DNA from: Candidula unifasciata
Taxonomy: Eukaryota > Mollusca > Gastropoda > Stylommatophora > Geomitridae
Direction of reading: 5' to 3'
DNA length: 64,000 bases
Assembly: GCA_905116865.2 (NCBI GenBank)
Contig: CAJHNH020002798.1
Coordinates: forward strand, 29,386-93,385
Shown here: positions 1 through 10,312 of the stretch, one piece after another
How positions within the stretch are numbered: position 1 is the first letter of the stretch
Layout: every line of letters starts with the position of its first letter
Program-made: the position numbers and the translations under genes
The notes under the pieces: model-generated
What the model was told of the DNA's origin: nothing
Database searches by the model: none
The model's input: the letters and a program-made list of their open reading frames with translations, nothing else

Positions 1-960
1 TGCCCCTACAAAAAAAAAAAATTGGGATCTACAGGAGTGCGAAAACTAATGAGGAATTATTTTGCTTTTGGTTAATGGAAAAATATTAAGTAGGATTAGT
101 TTGGAATTAATAAAAGATACATTAATAACACATTAAGAGATGAACAGATCGTATACTGAATAGATAGCCTCACCACGTTTAATAATCGGGCAGGGCAAAG
201 AATTGAATTGAATTCTCACTTTGCATTAAGTTCATAGACTATGAAAAACTGTTGAGAGCATTGATAGGGAATCTCTCTGAAAATTAATGGGGCACTGTGG
301 AATCCAACAGAACATTCATTACTTTTTTAGTAAATGCAACATTTAAAGACATGACGTGTCGAGTGCAATAAGTGGAGTTTTATTCTCTCGTTGTCTAGGT
401 GGTGTTCATGTGTGTGTAGTGGATGTTCATCTCACACCCTCTACGTTACCTAACTGGTACAAGCCGACACCAAGTTAATCATACGAGCATCGATTTATTG
501 ACATGTTATAACTTCCAGCAATGTCCAGTCGTTGTCCTAAAACACAGCTCTTGCGCACCAATTCACGCAGCCTTCAACGAGCAGGTTCTTCATGCATTCA
601 CTGACCAGAGTCGGCTCCAATCAATCAGGTTCAGTTTCTTGCCATTATACAGACTGGCTTGGTCGATCTTGGCTTCACACTTTGTCGTCAGGGTCTCCTT
701 TCGCAACAAACAGTCTTACGTTGACATTCTTACACTCAGTCGCACATATTCTCGCTCCAACAGGTCGACAAAAACTACGCTTGATCAGAATCAAGTCTGA
801 CTTATACCACGGGTTAGTTTCACGTGGCAACACGTGGTGGTCCTTTACTTTCACCTGGTGACCTTTGGTCTCGTCGTCGTGATACCCGTGATAACTAGTG
901 GTCATCACCTATCTGAAGATCCTCGTTTAATCCGAGTATCTGGAATATCTCAGTGTTTTA
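1..960. other. No assignable gene
   Basis: AT-rich sequence with no convincing coding potential. The short open frames around positions 423-908 overlap on both strands, have no recognisable domain and look random. Nothing repetitive was recognised here. Confidence 0.5.
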
Positions 961-965
961 GGTTG

Positions 966-1012
966 GCTTTGGGCCTTCCCCCCCCCTTCCCCCCCCCCTT
1001 CCCCCCCCCCCA
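966..1012 (+). repeat. C-rich low-complexity tract
   Basis: Runs of C separated by TT (CCCCCCTT units), an impure homopolymer tract. Length is likely variable and hard to sequence accurately. Confidence 0.85.
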
Positions 1013-1084
1013 CCTTCCTAATCTGGGTGAAAATATCCCCCATTACATCGAGCTTTTATTAGGGAAAGCTAACAAATCAGGGGA

Positions 1085-1225
1085 AAGGAAAAGACAAAGA
1101 TATTGAGAATAAGTCATTCAAAAGTATGTAGTTTCTCAAAATGATCTCCTACTCCAAGACGTAAAGTCATACATCTGTTTGGGCAATAATGTAAGTAACC
1201 ATAAAGGAAGTGATAAAGTAAAAGA
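1085..1225 (+). pseudogene. LINE (RTE-like) reverse transcriptase fragment
   Basis: The DNA matches the stretch at 46557-46690, where the reading GKTKIIRI...LQDVESQYTYLGSNV is clear; here it reads with stops and substitutions as ...LLQDVKSYICLGNNV. This is the 'thumb' segment that follows the RT catalytic core in RTE-type LINEs (the T-Y-L-G motif). It is a short decayed fragment with no open frame. Confidence 0.6.
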
Positions 1226-1234
1226 AATAAAAAG

Positions 1235-1505
1235 TAAAGATCTTTTTACGCCTTCAGGAGTATAGGGCATTAGGGAAAAGCACCTCATATATTTACAGAC
1301 CAATGGGCACTAGGTGGGTAATGAGGTCAGCATTACGCCGTCCGTCTTTACTTCCCCTGGACATACATTCTGGTACTCATTTAGGCCTGGGTCAAACTGC
1401 GATGCCCATAGCATGATAAAAATCTACGCAGTCAGCAGTGGGTTTCGATTACGGTACGTTGCAATTGCGAGTCCGACTCGGAACGCCTAAGCCACGAACG
1501 TCGCT
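1235..1505 (-). mobile_element. tRNA-headed SINE, family A
   Basis: On the minus strand a tRNA-like head (GTGGCTTAGGCG near 1496, then a degenerate B box ending in TCGAAACCC near 1440) is followed by a body containing GTAAAGACGG, ATGCTGACC and the TTACCCAC...GTGCC...GGTCTGTAAA core, ending in a T-rich tail near 1240. The same body recurs at 21630-21905, 26925-27190, 28810-29065 and 36945-37095. tRNA-derived SINEs are non-autonomous and use a LINE partner; which one is not shown here. Confidence 0.75.
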
Positions 1506-1914
1506 GGAGAAAGTGATAGAGATATAAAAATATGAATAAAAAAGACAAGTGGAGTTTTCATAGCACTAGGGTATTTGTGGCGTGTAAGGTTGTGATCAGG
1601 CGCTTCGCACTGCAGCCAGAATTGTTAAGGTTGAATATCATCTCTTCGGAGAAGTAAAAAGTGAAATTTAAGTAGCCTGCCAATGACCTGTTGATCACCC
1701 AGGTCAACCCCATCTCTTCAAGGTGCACGCCGGAAAAGTGAAGCCGCTAGGTTTCAGGCTAACGGGGCAATACCCCGCCACGCGCCCCGCATAGCAAGCC
1801 GGATGTGATCTGTTAGACTGTTACTACTCAAGAAACATTGAATGATTATAGGACAGTATTTATCGAGGATGGCAGACTCGAAAGAGAGATAGAAGCTATA
1901 GTACAGTAAGCAAA

Positions 1915-2345
1915 TGTACCAGTTAGCCCCACTGCTTAGATACCAACGTGTCCCCTTTCCAGCAAAACAGCAAGTAATTAATAGCATTTTCAAATCCACT
2001 TTATGTTTTCAGTGCCAAACATGGACAATGAATAGGGCACTGGAACAGAAGAAAACTACACATACAATGCGCTGTCTCCGCAAGGTCACTATCAACACTA
2101 CACGAGACAGGGTTACGAGTACCAGCATTAGAGAGAAAGTTGGAATAAGACCATGTCTGGATTACATTTTCAGACAAAGTATGAAGTGGTTCGACATCTA
2201 GTGGGAATGCAGCCAGACCAGACTGCATATGAGACTTTTTAGAAAGAGATGGATAAATGCAGTCGTTGGAACCTGCAAAATGTTAAACACATCCATCACT
2301 CAAGCCACCCGAAACAAGTCAGTCAAATACAGAAAACCACGACCC
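1915..2345 (+). pseudogene. LINE 3' coding fragment (RTE-like), copy 1
   Basis: Reads as the C-terminal part of a LINE ORF: QTWTMNRALEQ, then MRCLRKVT, RDRV, REKVGIRPCLDYI, KWF. After 2200 the frame breaks, but the downstream DNA still matches the family. The same protein segment appears at 3075-3300 (plus), 19534-19959 (minus) and partly at 56960-57095 (minus). The catalytic RT core is absent, so this is a dead 5'-truncated copy. Its first 260 bp are repeated almost intact at 3075, so the two copies form a direct repeat about 1.16 kb apart. Confidence 0.7.
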
Positions 2346-2479
2346 TGGGTTACAGCCTGGTATCAGTAAGACAATATAATAAAAAAAAAAGAAAAGGAGA
2401 AATTGTTGAGTTCAAAGAAATTAACACGAATTCTTTAAAAAAAAAAAGGGAATTTCAAAGACAAATTAGTACTTGTATA

Positions 2480-2885
2480 TAAAACGGAAACAATGAGAAC
2501 AACTAAGGCAATTACTAATAAAATACAAACATTTATCAACTGCCACCAGAATAGAAGAAATTAACTGATAGAATAAAATGAATAATGTAGAGCTTAGGGA
2601 GAGAACTAAACAAGTGCCAGTTGCCCACGATAAAAGAAAAAACGCTGGCGTTGGAATGGACACACGTTGAGAAAATCTGACAATACTACTCGAATGACTT
2701 TACAGTGAAACGCACAAGGGCATAGAAATAAAGGAAGACCAAAAACAAATGGAGAAGGGAGCTAGAGAGTATAGTTTAAAAGATGGGGAGGACATGGGGA
2801 GAATTGTAGGGCGATAGCGAATGATAAAGCGTCTTGTCGTGAGTTGTTTAGGGCATATGCTCAACTGGAGTGTTAGAAAGGCAGA
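2480..2885 (+). pseudogene. LINE (RTE-like) C-terminal fragment
   Basis: Matches 46855-47240 base by base with interruptions: ATTACTAATAAA at the start, then the coding stretch read at 46.9 kb as RRWRCIGHTLRK and later TWRREL-type residues, and GTTGTTTAGGG...GTGTTAGAAAGGCAGAAG at the end. The GGCAGAAG(GAA)n end is the 3' terminus of the family. Several stops and indels; not functional. Confidence 0.65.
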
Positions 2886-2914
2886 AGTAGATAGGTAAAA
2901 GTCACCTAAAAGAT

Positions 2915-2998
2915 ATGGTGTGTGTTTGTGTGGGTGTGTGTGGGTGTGAGACAGAAAGAAAGAAAGAATGAGAAAAGAGAGAGAACGAGAGAGAAAGC
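2915..2998 (+). repeat. GT and GA/GAAA low-complexity tract
   Basis: Purine-rich and GT-rich simple sequence (TGTGTGTTTGTGTGGG, GAAAGAAAGAAAG, GAGAGA). No coding signal. Confidence 0.7.
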
Positions 2999-3074
2999 CC
3001 TAGGAAGAAAGCCCAATGATCTCAGAACATCAGGAAGTTAGCAACAATGTTTATCAAACAGAGTCAATATTGCC

Positions 3075-3300
3075 ACCAACCAATTAGCCTCACTGCTTAG
3101 ATACCATCATGTCTTCTTTCCAACAAAACAGCAAATGATTAATAGCATCTGTAAACCTACTCTATGTTGTCAGTGCCAAACATGGACAATGAATAGGGCA
3201 CTAGAACAGAAAATAACTACATGTACAATGCGCTGTTTCCGCAAGTCACTAACAATACTACACGAGACAGGGTTATTAAAAGCAGAATTACGCAAGAAAA
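3075..3300 (+). pseudogene. LINE 3' coding fragment (RTE-like), copy 2
   Basis: Close direct repeat of 1915-2135: both begin CACTGCTTAGATACCA, pass through GCCAAACATGGACAATGAATAGG and encode QTWTMNRALEQK...MR-C-(L/F)RK. The homology fades after about 3300. It is a second truncated copy, or a duplication of the first. Confidence 0.7.
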
Positions 3301-3870
3301 ACAGGTTATTTCGTTAACATGGCTTAGAGATGATTTCGACTATCTGAGAAAGCAATGCAAACGGTTAGGACACGGTGTTTGGTTTCGCAGAGAATGGTTG
3401 TGTGTAAAGCTGTTGTGTCAGTCAGTTATAAATGCTGTTAGAATTAAAAGCGAGTGTATATGGCGGTATTTAAATGTAAGACAGTAGGGACAGTAGCAAA
3501 AAGACTTTTGATATTTTAACTTGAGGATTTCGAATAATGAAGAGAGTAAACTGCGACGAATCGCATGATATTATATACCTACGCTAGTATCACTATTCAA
3601 ATGTTCGCCATCTCTGCACGGTAGAAGCACGCAACGGAAGGAAGTCACTTATACGCGACTGGATCAAAAACGAATTATTACAATTTAAGTTTTATATTAA
3701 AACATAGTGAAGTGGGGATTAGGGGAAGATGAAGCTACTGCCAGAGCATGAGCGATTACCTCTAAAAGCCAGGGGCTTTTAAAAAAAAACTAAGCTAATC
3801 AGTTTGGTATCAGAGTCCAATGACTGTCTTGAAGGTGAACCAGGTCTAGAGTATATTCTATAGGGCCGAC
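3300..3870. other. No assignable gene
   Basis: Low-complexity A/T-rich sequence with no recognisable coding, SINE or transposon signature. An 88-codon open frame (3221-3487) overlaps the LINE fragment at its start and shows nothing recognisable after it. Confidence 0.45.
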
Positions 3871-3875
3871 TAATT

Positions 3876-5104
3876 CTCTGTAAATTGTTTGTAGCCTTAT
3901 TTGTGTGTGCCTGTGTGCGTGTGTATGTGTTTGTGTGTCAGTTTGTTATATTGATTCTAGTAATATTATGCGTATTTTGAGGACATTTCAAAACATCAGG
4001 AACCCATATTGCCTGAAGCTCTCTTGATAATATCTCTCCATCCCTATCATTCCTTGATATTATCCAGCCGCCATGTATGGGTTCAGTTATAAACCCGGTC
4101 AGATATATTTTATATATCAGCAAAATGTTTTAAATAGTTAACGAAGGAAAGTAATGTTCAGTACATTTTTCGAATGACACTTGATTCATTTTGTGCGGTT
4201 TGAGAAGTGTCTGCAACTTCATAGTATCTCTATTTTATGTAAATGTTATTGGGTAATGACATCTGCTTCTGTAGTTGAGGTTAAAGCACTTTCTGTAATT
4301 ACTGATGGCATTTTACACTTTTTTAATGACAGTAAAAATCTACAATTTCCTTTACCTTAGCCGCAACACATATGCTGATTTAGCATTAATGCTACTGAAA
4401 TCCTAGCAGTCAGACATTTTCTAGAATTAACACGTTTCCTAACAATTTTATTAATGTATTAAAATCACTTTTCATTGTTACACTTAATCCAGTCTGACTT
4501 GCTTCGGTCTGTGTGGCCTTAGAGCTATACAGTGAAATGTTTCAGAGTGTGTGTTAACAATTTCAATGTCAAGAAAGGAGTACCTATCTTCGTGACATCT
4601 GTTTGTATCTATTCTTTTTTTTTTTTAAATTAATTTTGCATTCTCTATGTGACTGGCATGGTTTGTTGTGGTTTTTGAAACGTTTAACTCAATACAGTTC
4701 ACTATACTACTAGTTAATCGCCTTTTACATTATACTTGCCTCAAGCGAGTAGAATGTATATTTATCTGTGTCCATCCCACCATCCCAGATGTGGATCAGG
4801 AAAGACTAAAAGACGCTATTGATAAAAAGCTAAGAGACGAGCAGGTTGGTTTTCGGTATAGTCAGCAAATTAGTTAGCATAACCAGCAAATTAAACTAGC
4901 TTAATATTTTTGATAAATTCTCTGGAGATGTGGTTTTATAAACTAATGATGAAAAACTAACCTAGAGATGCCTAATTTTCAGAGCATGTTTTGGAATGAC
5001 CTCAAGATACACATTATATTACTAGAATAAATATAACAAACTGACACACAAACACATACACACGCACACAGGCACACACAAATGAGGCTACAAACATTTT
5101 ACTG
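3876..5104. repeat. Inverted repeat with arms of about 115-120 bp
   Basis: The left arm (3876-3995) and right arm (4985-5104) are reverse complements at about 90 percent or better over their whole length. They include a shared GT/AC-rich core (GTGTGTGCCTGTGTGCGTGTG on the left), TCAGTTTGTTATAT and TCTAGTAATAT. The 0.99 kb between the arms holds no transposase frame and, near its right end, a LINE fragment. It may be an inverted duplication or the termini of an unrecognised non-autonomous element. Confidence 0.75.
4770..5000 (+). pseudogene. LINE reverse transcriptase fragment, internally deleted
   Basis: Positions 4793-4855 read DQERLKDAIDKKLRDEQVGF, the segment just before the RT motif that normally continues QAGFR...Y-x-x-FVDFxKAFD. 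After a gap the DNA at 4918-4975 matches the LEMWFY(R)RMM segment clearly seen at 57445-57480. The catalytic domain between these two segments is missing, so the copy is dead. It belongs to the same LINE family as 22265-22640 and 57370-57750. Confidence 0.65.
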
Positions 5105-5284
5105 ACAGTCACCGGTAAATGTTTCCAAGTTCAAGGTAAATTTCTGTACAGAGAGTCATGGGTAAATGTCTCCAAGTCCAAGTGCTAATTTGTTTATGAG
5201 GTCAAAATTATCCTGACTACTTTTACTTCCAACGAAGATTTCTGGGACATATTCTGCACTAAGGTTTCAAAGAAGACCTAGATC

Positions 5285-5450
5285 AATGCACATGTAGCAA
5301 GTTTACGTCCAGTAGATTGCCATTGCTTTCTGGACAGTTGGCTTTCCTCATACCACTGTCGAAACCAACGCAAGGCGCATGCCTCGCAGCTGGGATCGAA
5401 CCCGGCATCCCGTTATTACGAAGCGTTCGCATCGACTTAGCCACAGAGCT
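5285..5450 (-). mobile_element. tRNA-headed SINE, family B (head and 5' body)
   Basis: On the minus strand, starting near 5450, the sequence shows a tRNA-like A box (TGGCTAAGTCG) and B box (GGGTTCGATCCCAG), then GTTGGTTTCGACAGTGGTAT and a body with GGCAATG. The same head and body are found at 18675-18895 and 39612-39850. An AT microsatellite abuts its 5' end. Confidence 0.7.

Positions 5451-5452
<2 letters not shown>

Positions 5453-5535
<83 letters not shown>
5453..5535 (+). repeat. (AT)n microsatellite
   Basis: About 40 perfect TA dinucleotides. The IYIYIY peptides this would encode are artefacts. Confidence 0.97.
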
Positions 5536-5537
<2 letters not shown>

Positions 5538-5599
5538 ACGAAAACATATATATCGGAAAGGAAAATGTCTCAAACGTTTTATATCTTTTATGACAATGG

Positions 5600-5655
5600 C
5601 GGGGGGGGGGGGGGGTTGTTGGTAGCGGGGGGAGGTGGGGTGGGGGATGCTTGGT
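5600..5655 (+). repeat. G-rich homopolymer tract
   Basis: A G13 run followed by further G-rich sequence (GGGGGGAGGTGGGGTGGGGG). Possible G-quadruplex former; length is uncertain in any assembly. Confidence 0.8.
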
Positions 5656-5850
5656 CTTGAAGCATGGTGTCCGCCTCGATTGCTAGAGGTTCCCGGTTTA
5701 ATCCCCGGTAAGGACTGAGATATTTTCACGTGGACTTTGACTTCCAGTAACTTCCCCTGGTCACTGTTTAGTGAGAACGGGCGCCTGTGTGCAGTGTTGC
5801 GCATGTAAAAAATCCCTTGGCAGTTGAAAACTGAGTGAGTGAGTGACTTT
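5642..5850 (+). mobile_element. tRNA-headed SINE, separate family
   Basis: The head GGATGCTTGGTCTTGAAGCA...GTCCGCCTCGATTGCTAGAGG followed by a B-box-like GGTTTAATCCCCGG resembles a tRNA gene with a degraded acceptor. The body continues through GATATTTTCACGTGGAC and ends in a GTGAGTGAGTGA simple tail. No second full copy is present in this window, so the assignment rests on the head and tail only. Confidence 0.55.
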
Positions 5851-5851
5851 C

Positions 5852-6040
5852 TACCCCACTAGGACATCACACAAGCGATAAACACCCGATGTCACAAAGT
5901 GCCACCATGTGGAGAGGTCCCAGAAATCGCGTTCAGACAATTGGCCATAATGATGGCCTGCCTATATTGCGGCCCCTGGCAAAAGCCAGAGTAGGGCTTC
6001 AAATAACAAAAATTTACGTCCTAAGAAGGACGTAAAGAAA
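5852..6040 (+). mobile_element. Repeat C, copy 1
   Basis: An approximately 190-bp dispersed repeat starting TACCCCAC(C/T)AGGACATCAC and containing AAGCGATAAACACCCGATG, GTGCCACCATGTGG, GAGAGGTCCC, a GGCCATAAT...TATATTGCGGCCCC palindrome-like segment, CTGGCAA..GCCAG, and ending TTTACGTCC. Nine copies are recognisable in this window (also 14115, 14865, 15066, 15282, 42083, 45907, 51016, 51237). No A or B box is obvious, so it is not clearly a tRNA SINE; it could be a non-autonomous DNA element or a satellite-like unit. Confidence 0.8.
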
Positions 6041-6421
6041 TCAAACATTTTTTTAGTTGAAAACTAAAAAATAAGTGTAGCCCAACAGCGCTGCCAGGGG
6101 ACAATTTTGGAGTTTAAAAAAAAACCTAAGTATTTTAGGATCATCGCCGGTGCTACAGAGCCTTGAGAGAACGAACGAACAAACTTTATTTTTAAAGGGT
6201 TAAGAATTGGGCACGCAGGCCCGTCTAACATTCTGCCCTTCGAGGTCTCCCTCCACTCTTACATCATTTTATTCACACATCAAGTAATATTAAAAGTTAG
6301 CAATAGCATCAAAATAATCAATACAGGCACTGGAATGTGCACATTTTTAGCTACAGTAAAACGTATTAGTTGTAACAAATCTAAGGAAAATGGGCGCTAT
6401 TTTTCACATATGTTTTATCTT

Positions 6422-6751
6422 CTATGGGGGCATATAATCGGTGCTGAGATAATAATCAAACAGTTTCCGATTGTATGTATATAGATTAGTGGTACTTTTG
6501 ATTTGCTCTTTTAGATAATTCCACAATTGAGCTGCGGAATATGACAAACTTGTTTTATAAAGGTCTATCCTAGGTTTAGGGATGTGTAATATGTTTAGGC
6601 GCTTACTATGCCTTTCATTATATTTAAACAAAGGCCATAAGTAACATGGAGCCTTTTGAGATAATATTTTGTAAGTATATTTCGCCTTATTGAAATATAG
6701 AGGTTCACGAAGCGGTAGTAGCCTAAGACCTTTATATGTTTCGGAGCTCAC
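6422..6751 (-). pseudogene. LINE C-terminal domain (CR1/L2-like)
   Basis: Residues KTSLSYSAAQLWNYLKEQIK match the 'S-F-x-Y-x-(G/A)-x-x-L-W-N-x-L' region near the C terminus of CR1/L2-like ORF2. The frame differs from that of the RT core, and about 0.4 kb between the two is broken. The ORF ends some 240 bp before the element's 3' end. Confidence 0.7.
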
Positions 6752-7139
6752 AGTCCCATGATTGTTACTAATTAAGCGTATGGCGCGCTTTTGCAGTGAT
6801 GTGAGCCGCTTGATAACAGAGCTGGAACAGCCATCCCATATTGTAGAGCAATAGTCTATATATATATATATGTCTGGATGTGAGAAATATAGAATATCTT
6901 TCTTGTGTGTTCATCAAGAAAGTTTTTAATTTTTGCAAGCTGGTAAACCTTTTTAGCTGTTTGCTTCACAAGTGCTTGTACGTGTGAGTTGAAGGTTAGA
7001 TTTGCATCAATTACCAACCCCAGTGTCTTGTGCTCAGTTACATTTTCTACTTGAGTGCTCCCAATGTAGAGTTGAAGCGTTCTCTGAGAATTTAAACTAT
7101 AGTTTTTGTCTGGTCGTTATAAGCATAGATTTGGTTTTA

Positions 7140-7976
7140 TTAATGTTTTTTTTTTTTTTGCATACGGTTTGCACTGCTCCATTGGACTACAATATTTAAT
7201 TCTTGTTGTAATGACGACTCTAGTACATTACATGTTTGAGTATTTGCATAGATGGTACAGTCGTCTGCGAATAAATCGCAGGACGACGACAGACATAAAG
7301 GAAGGTCATTTATGTAGATATTGAATAACAGAGGGCCGAGAATCGAGCCTTGAGATACCCCAATATTTAAGTCAGTGGTCCGCGATAGTGATTTATTGTA
7401 ACATATTATTTGTTTTCTATTTAACAAAAAGGATTTTATTAACTTTAATAGCCTAGGGTTAAATTTCATTGTTTCTAATTTTCTTATAAGAATGTTATGG
7501 TCTATCATGTCAAAAGCTTTCTTAAAGTCTATAAACACCCCGCCACATATTTTCTCATCATTAACATTCTGGTGCAATTTTTCAGTCATGTTAGTTAAGG
7601 CAGTATGGCAAGAATAGTTTGGTCGAAAACCTGATTGGTTATCCACTATAAGTTTGTTGTGATCTAAGTGCTGAAAAGTTACACTATGAATATGTTTCTC
7701 TAATGGTTTCGATAGTGATGATAACAGGGAGATTGGTCTATAGTTACCTGGAATACTACTGTCTAAGGAACCAGATTTTAGATGTGGATACACTTTGGCA
7801 ATCTTAAATGCAGATGGGAAGTAGCCTTTGACAAGACATTGGTTGTAAATACAGGTCATCGACTCACAAATAACTGGGGCAGCACTACGAAGGATCCTAT
7901 TGCTGATTCCATCTAAACCGGATGTATTATTGTTTCTGAGACTGTTGAAATGTATAAAAACTTCCGCAACTGTCAT
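7140..7976 (-). pseudogene. LINE reverse transcriptase domain (CR1/L2-like)
   Basis: This 278-residue frame holds the RT fingers and palm in order: SGLDGISNRIL near residue 19, GNYRPISLL at 77-85, SGFRPNYSCHTAL at 115-127, FIDFKKAFD at 148-156, GVSQGSILGPLLF at 206-218 and the catalytic FADD at 236-239. The key aspartates are present. The frame is continuous with the upstream linker (8040-8435) apart from a single TAA, and is lost shortly after the RT core in an A-rich stretch. RT of this kind makes cDNA at a nicked target site. The first Met is not a real start because the ORF is the middle of a longer polyprotein. Confidence 0.85.
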
Positions 7977-8039
7977 GAGAGGAATGTCAGAAGAAATGTC
8001 TTCAGAGCATTTATTTTCACAAAATGCTGAAAGCAGTAA

Positions 8040-8500
8040 TTAATCACATGAGCAGTTTGGCATTGTGGCTTTTAACTTTTCTATATTGGCTTCAAAGAAA
8101 TTACTGAAATCATCTGATGTTATATTAGATGTCAGCAAACGCGTTGAAGTACCTTTGTTTGTCAATGTATTTATTGCTTTCCATATATCTTTGCTGTTTC
8201 TTTTATCTACTATTAGCTGTTTAAAAAAGTTCTTTTTTTCCTTACGAATGGTATACTGGACTTTGTTTCGCAGATTCCGGTATGTGAGTATATCCTTATT
8301 TTTATGCGCCCTATCTCGCTCTCTCATAAATGCAACTACCTCCTGTGTGATCCAAGGGGATTTAGTTTGATGTTTCACACGGACCTCCTTAACTGGCACA
8401 TGCTTATCAAATACATAGAGAAGGTCTTCAGCCAATATTCCAGAGCGTCATCTGAATCAGGGAGTTGATAAACGTGGTCAAGAAGAAGAAGGGAGCACTT
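8040..8500 (-). pseudogene. LINE endonuclease-RT linker region
   Basis: Residues YVFDKHVPVKEVRVK...SPWIT, then R-E-R-D-R-A-x-K and the IRKEKKNFF segment, are the conserved linker between endonuclease and RT in CR1/L2-like LINEs. Upstream, the segment DSDDALEYWL lies in a different frame, so a frameshift sits near 8436. A single TAA at 8040-8042 separates this region from the RT frame, which continues in phase. Confidence 0.75.
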
Positions 8501-8559
8501 ATGGGTTATAATCCGTGTGCCATGATGTTGATCCGTTGTTCGAACCCCAAACCTCAAAC

Positions 8560-9190
8560 CTATGACGATGTGAAATTGTTATAAATTAATTATCATAACA
8601 ATTAGTAATTACCGAATTACCCCACTCATATGTATTTCAGGATCCTCGCTGGTGCCTCAGAGTTCGTGCACTACGCTGAGAGTTTTCTGACTTAGGCTTG
8701 AATCAGACGTAGAACGGGGAATTTGTGCCATGATGTTGACCCGCCGTCTAAACCTAAACCTAATGATGTGTGTAATTTAAAACTGGTTCTGTGTCGAATT
8801 ATTCTCTTATGATCTCATTCCTCATTGAATATCTGAAGGTTCTGCGTCTTGTCTGTGTCCTTTGGTGTTTATGATATTGATGTCTGCGTTCACATCCACT
8901 TTATACGACTGCTGTTACTTTTTAGATGAAGTCATACAGGCTTGGAAAATAAAGCTAGCAAGATGAGTAAAAACGTAATGCAACGCGTGGACTCGTTGTC
9001 TACCAGACAAATTTACTACATGCTAATGAACTGTTATATTCTTTACATTGAAAGTAAGTGTTAAGTTTCGCAGTCATGTGCTGAGGTATTCTCATAACAG
9101 ATACAGCCCCTAGAATGTGCAAAGTTAGGCCAACGATTAGTACATCAAACATATTGTAACCAGTACTTATCGCCTTATTGGATGCGAATA
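8560..9190. other. No assignable gene
   Basis: Sequence between the LINE and the receptor pseudogene. The phrase TGCCATGATGTTGA(T/C)CCG occurs twice (8518 and 8728), a short imperfect direct repeat. No coding signal was recognised. Confidence 0.4.
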
Positions 9191-9192
9191 TT

Positions 9193-10265
9193 TCACTTAA
9201 GTTTTCTAGTGAAATTTAATCTGAACATGGAAAGAAAAGACTCCCTATACTTTGTACTCATTATAAAGTAAACAAAAATATTCGTACTCGAATTAACAGC
9301 CTCGGTTGTAAAGGAAACGGACATGATTATTAAGAATAGATTCTCGTAAAGACCTTCGATATGTAGCTGTGGTTCAACAAGGCAAGCAATGAAACTGACA
9401 ACTGCCGGGAAAAAACAAATTATAAAAATTGTAGATACAAAAACCACCATCTTTGCTACCTTCATCTCCCTTGTGTTCACATTTGACAATGTCTCATTTC
9501 TTTGGCAAAAAGCAGAAGTATTGGAATATCTCCAAGAAGCTTTGTGCCTTAACTGGATAACAAGTATAACAGTGAAAACTACCACAGATGAGAAGAACGA
9601 AATCGGTATAAATACGCCATTAGCCGCAGCTGATACAAGTGTGACAAATTTTCGATTATATTCGTCCATATAATAAACTTGCCCGATCATGGTTTTGTTT
9701 CTTGCAGCGATGAATATAAACCCCACTCCTCGACAAATATAAACGAAGGATGCACATAACACCTTGTGAAATAGATAGATACCATTATTATAACTTTTCT
9801 CCTTGTTGTGAAAATATTTTTAACTTTGAGGGGATAAATAACGCAAACGCATCTCTCTAAAATAATGAATGCAGTAATTAGTCCAGTAATTCGAGTGAAG
9901 GTAAGATGTGGCCAACCTTCAGTTTGTATATAAATCTCATCAGCAATTAAAAGAATATCGGAATTTCGGAATGCAGGAGTAAAGCAAAGATTGCTCCACA
10001 TAAGAAATAACAACGAGCACAGATCAGATATAGTCAAAGCTAGAAGACTTATATTTACTCACTCCGAGAATCCTTGTCTGATGAAGATGACACAGTTGAT
10101 AACGTTGCCTATTACTCCAAATACTGAAATAATCTGACATATGACTCCTAGAATAATGAACATGATAAACAAAAACATTTCATCTGAAACGATAGGTCTG
10201 TTACGTTCTTCATTGTCCCCTCCAGCCATGTCTACACTGGTGGTTGCCATGAATAAGGAAGTCAT
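9193..10265 (-). pseudogene. Chemosensory-type 7TM receptor pseudogene
   Basis: A relative of the two intact receptors in this window, with the same order of conserved blocks: TM1 (GVIGNVINCVIFIRQGFS), TM2 (TISDLC), WSNLCFTPAF, TM3 end LERCVCV, EMKVAKMVV before TM6 and N-I-F-V-Y in TM7. Two lesions break it. A TGA at 10059-10061 lies exactly between GFSE and VNISLL, in the same frame on both sides. A one-base frameshift near 9760 lies in TM4. The ATG at 10265 is preceded by a splice-acceptor-like TTCACAG ending at 10271, as in the 53 kb gene. The unbroken protein would be about 357 residues. The stop could be checked for read error, but two independent lesions make a pseudogene likely. Confidence 0.88.
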
Positions 10266-10270
10266 TCAGC

Positions 10271-10290
10271 CTGTGAACTATTAAAGCATA
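10271..10290 (-). promoter_or_regulatory. Probable splice acceptor before receptor pseudogene start
   Basis: On the minus strand TTTAATAGTTCACAG ends five bases before the ATG. The plus-strand receptor at 53118 has a similar TTTCCACAG two bases before its ATG, which suggests a conserved intron in the 5' untranslated region. Confidence 0.45.
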
Positions 10291-10312
10291 ATGTATTGGC
10301 AATTATTGTTAC

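Larger units (their letters stand above)
6170..8500 (-). mobile_element. 5'-truncated CR1/L2-like LINE
   Basis: A minus-strand non-LTR retrotransposon copy. Its 3' end lies near 6170-6240 with an AATAAAG motif followed by a GTTCGTTCGTTC microsatellite-type tail, typical of CR1/L2 relatives that end in short tandem repeats. Coding pieces run from the end of the endonuclease region (near 8480) through the linker, reverse transcriptase and C-terminal domain. The 5' half, including most of the apurinic-like endonuclease, is missing. The copy has at least one frameshift near 8436, one in-frame stop near 8040 and frame loss after the RT core. Confidence 0.85.

Noticed and set aside
5283..5804. 173-codon minus-strand frame
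   Set aside because: It crosses an AT microsatellite, a G run and two SINE heads.
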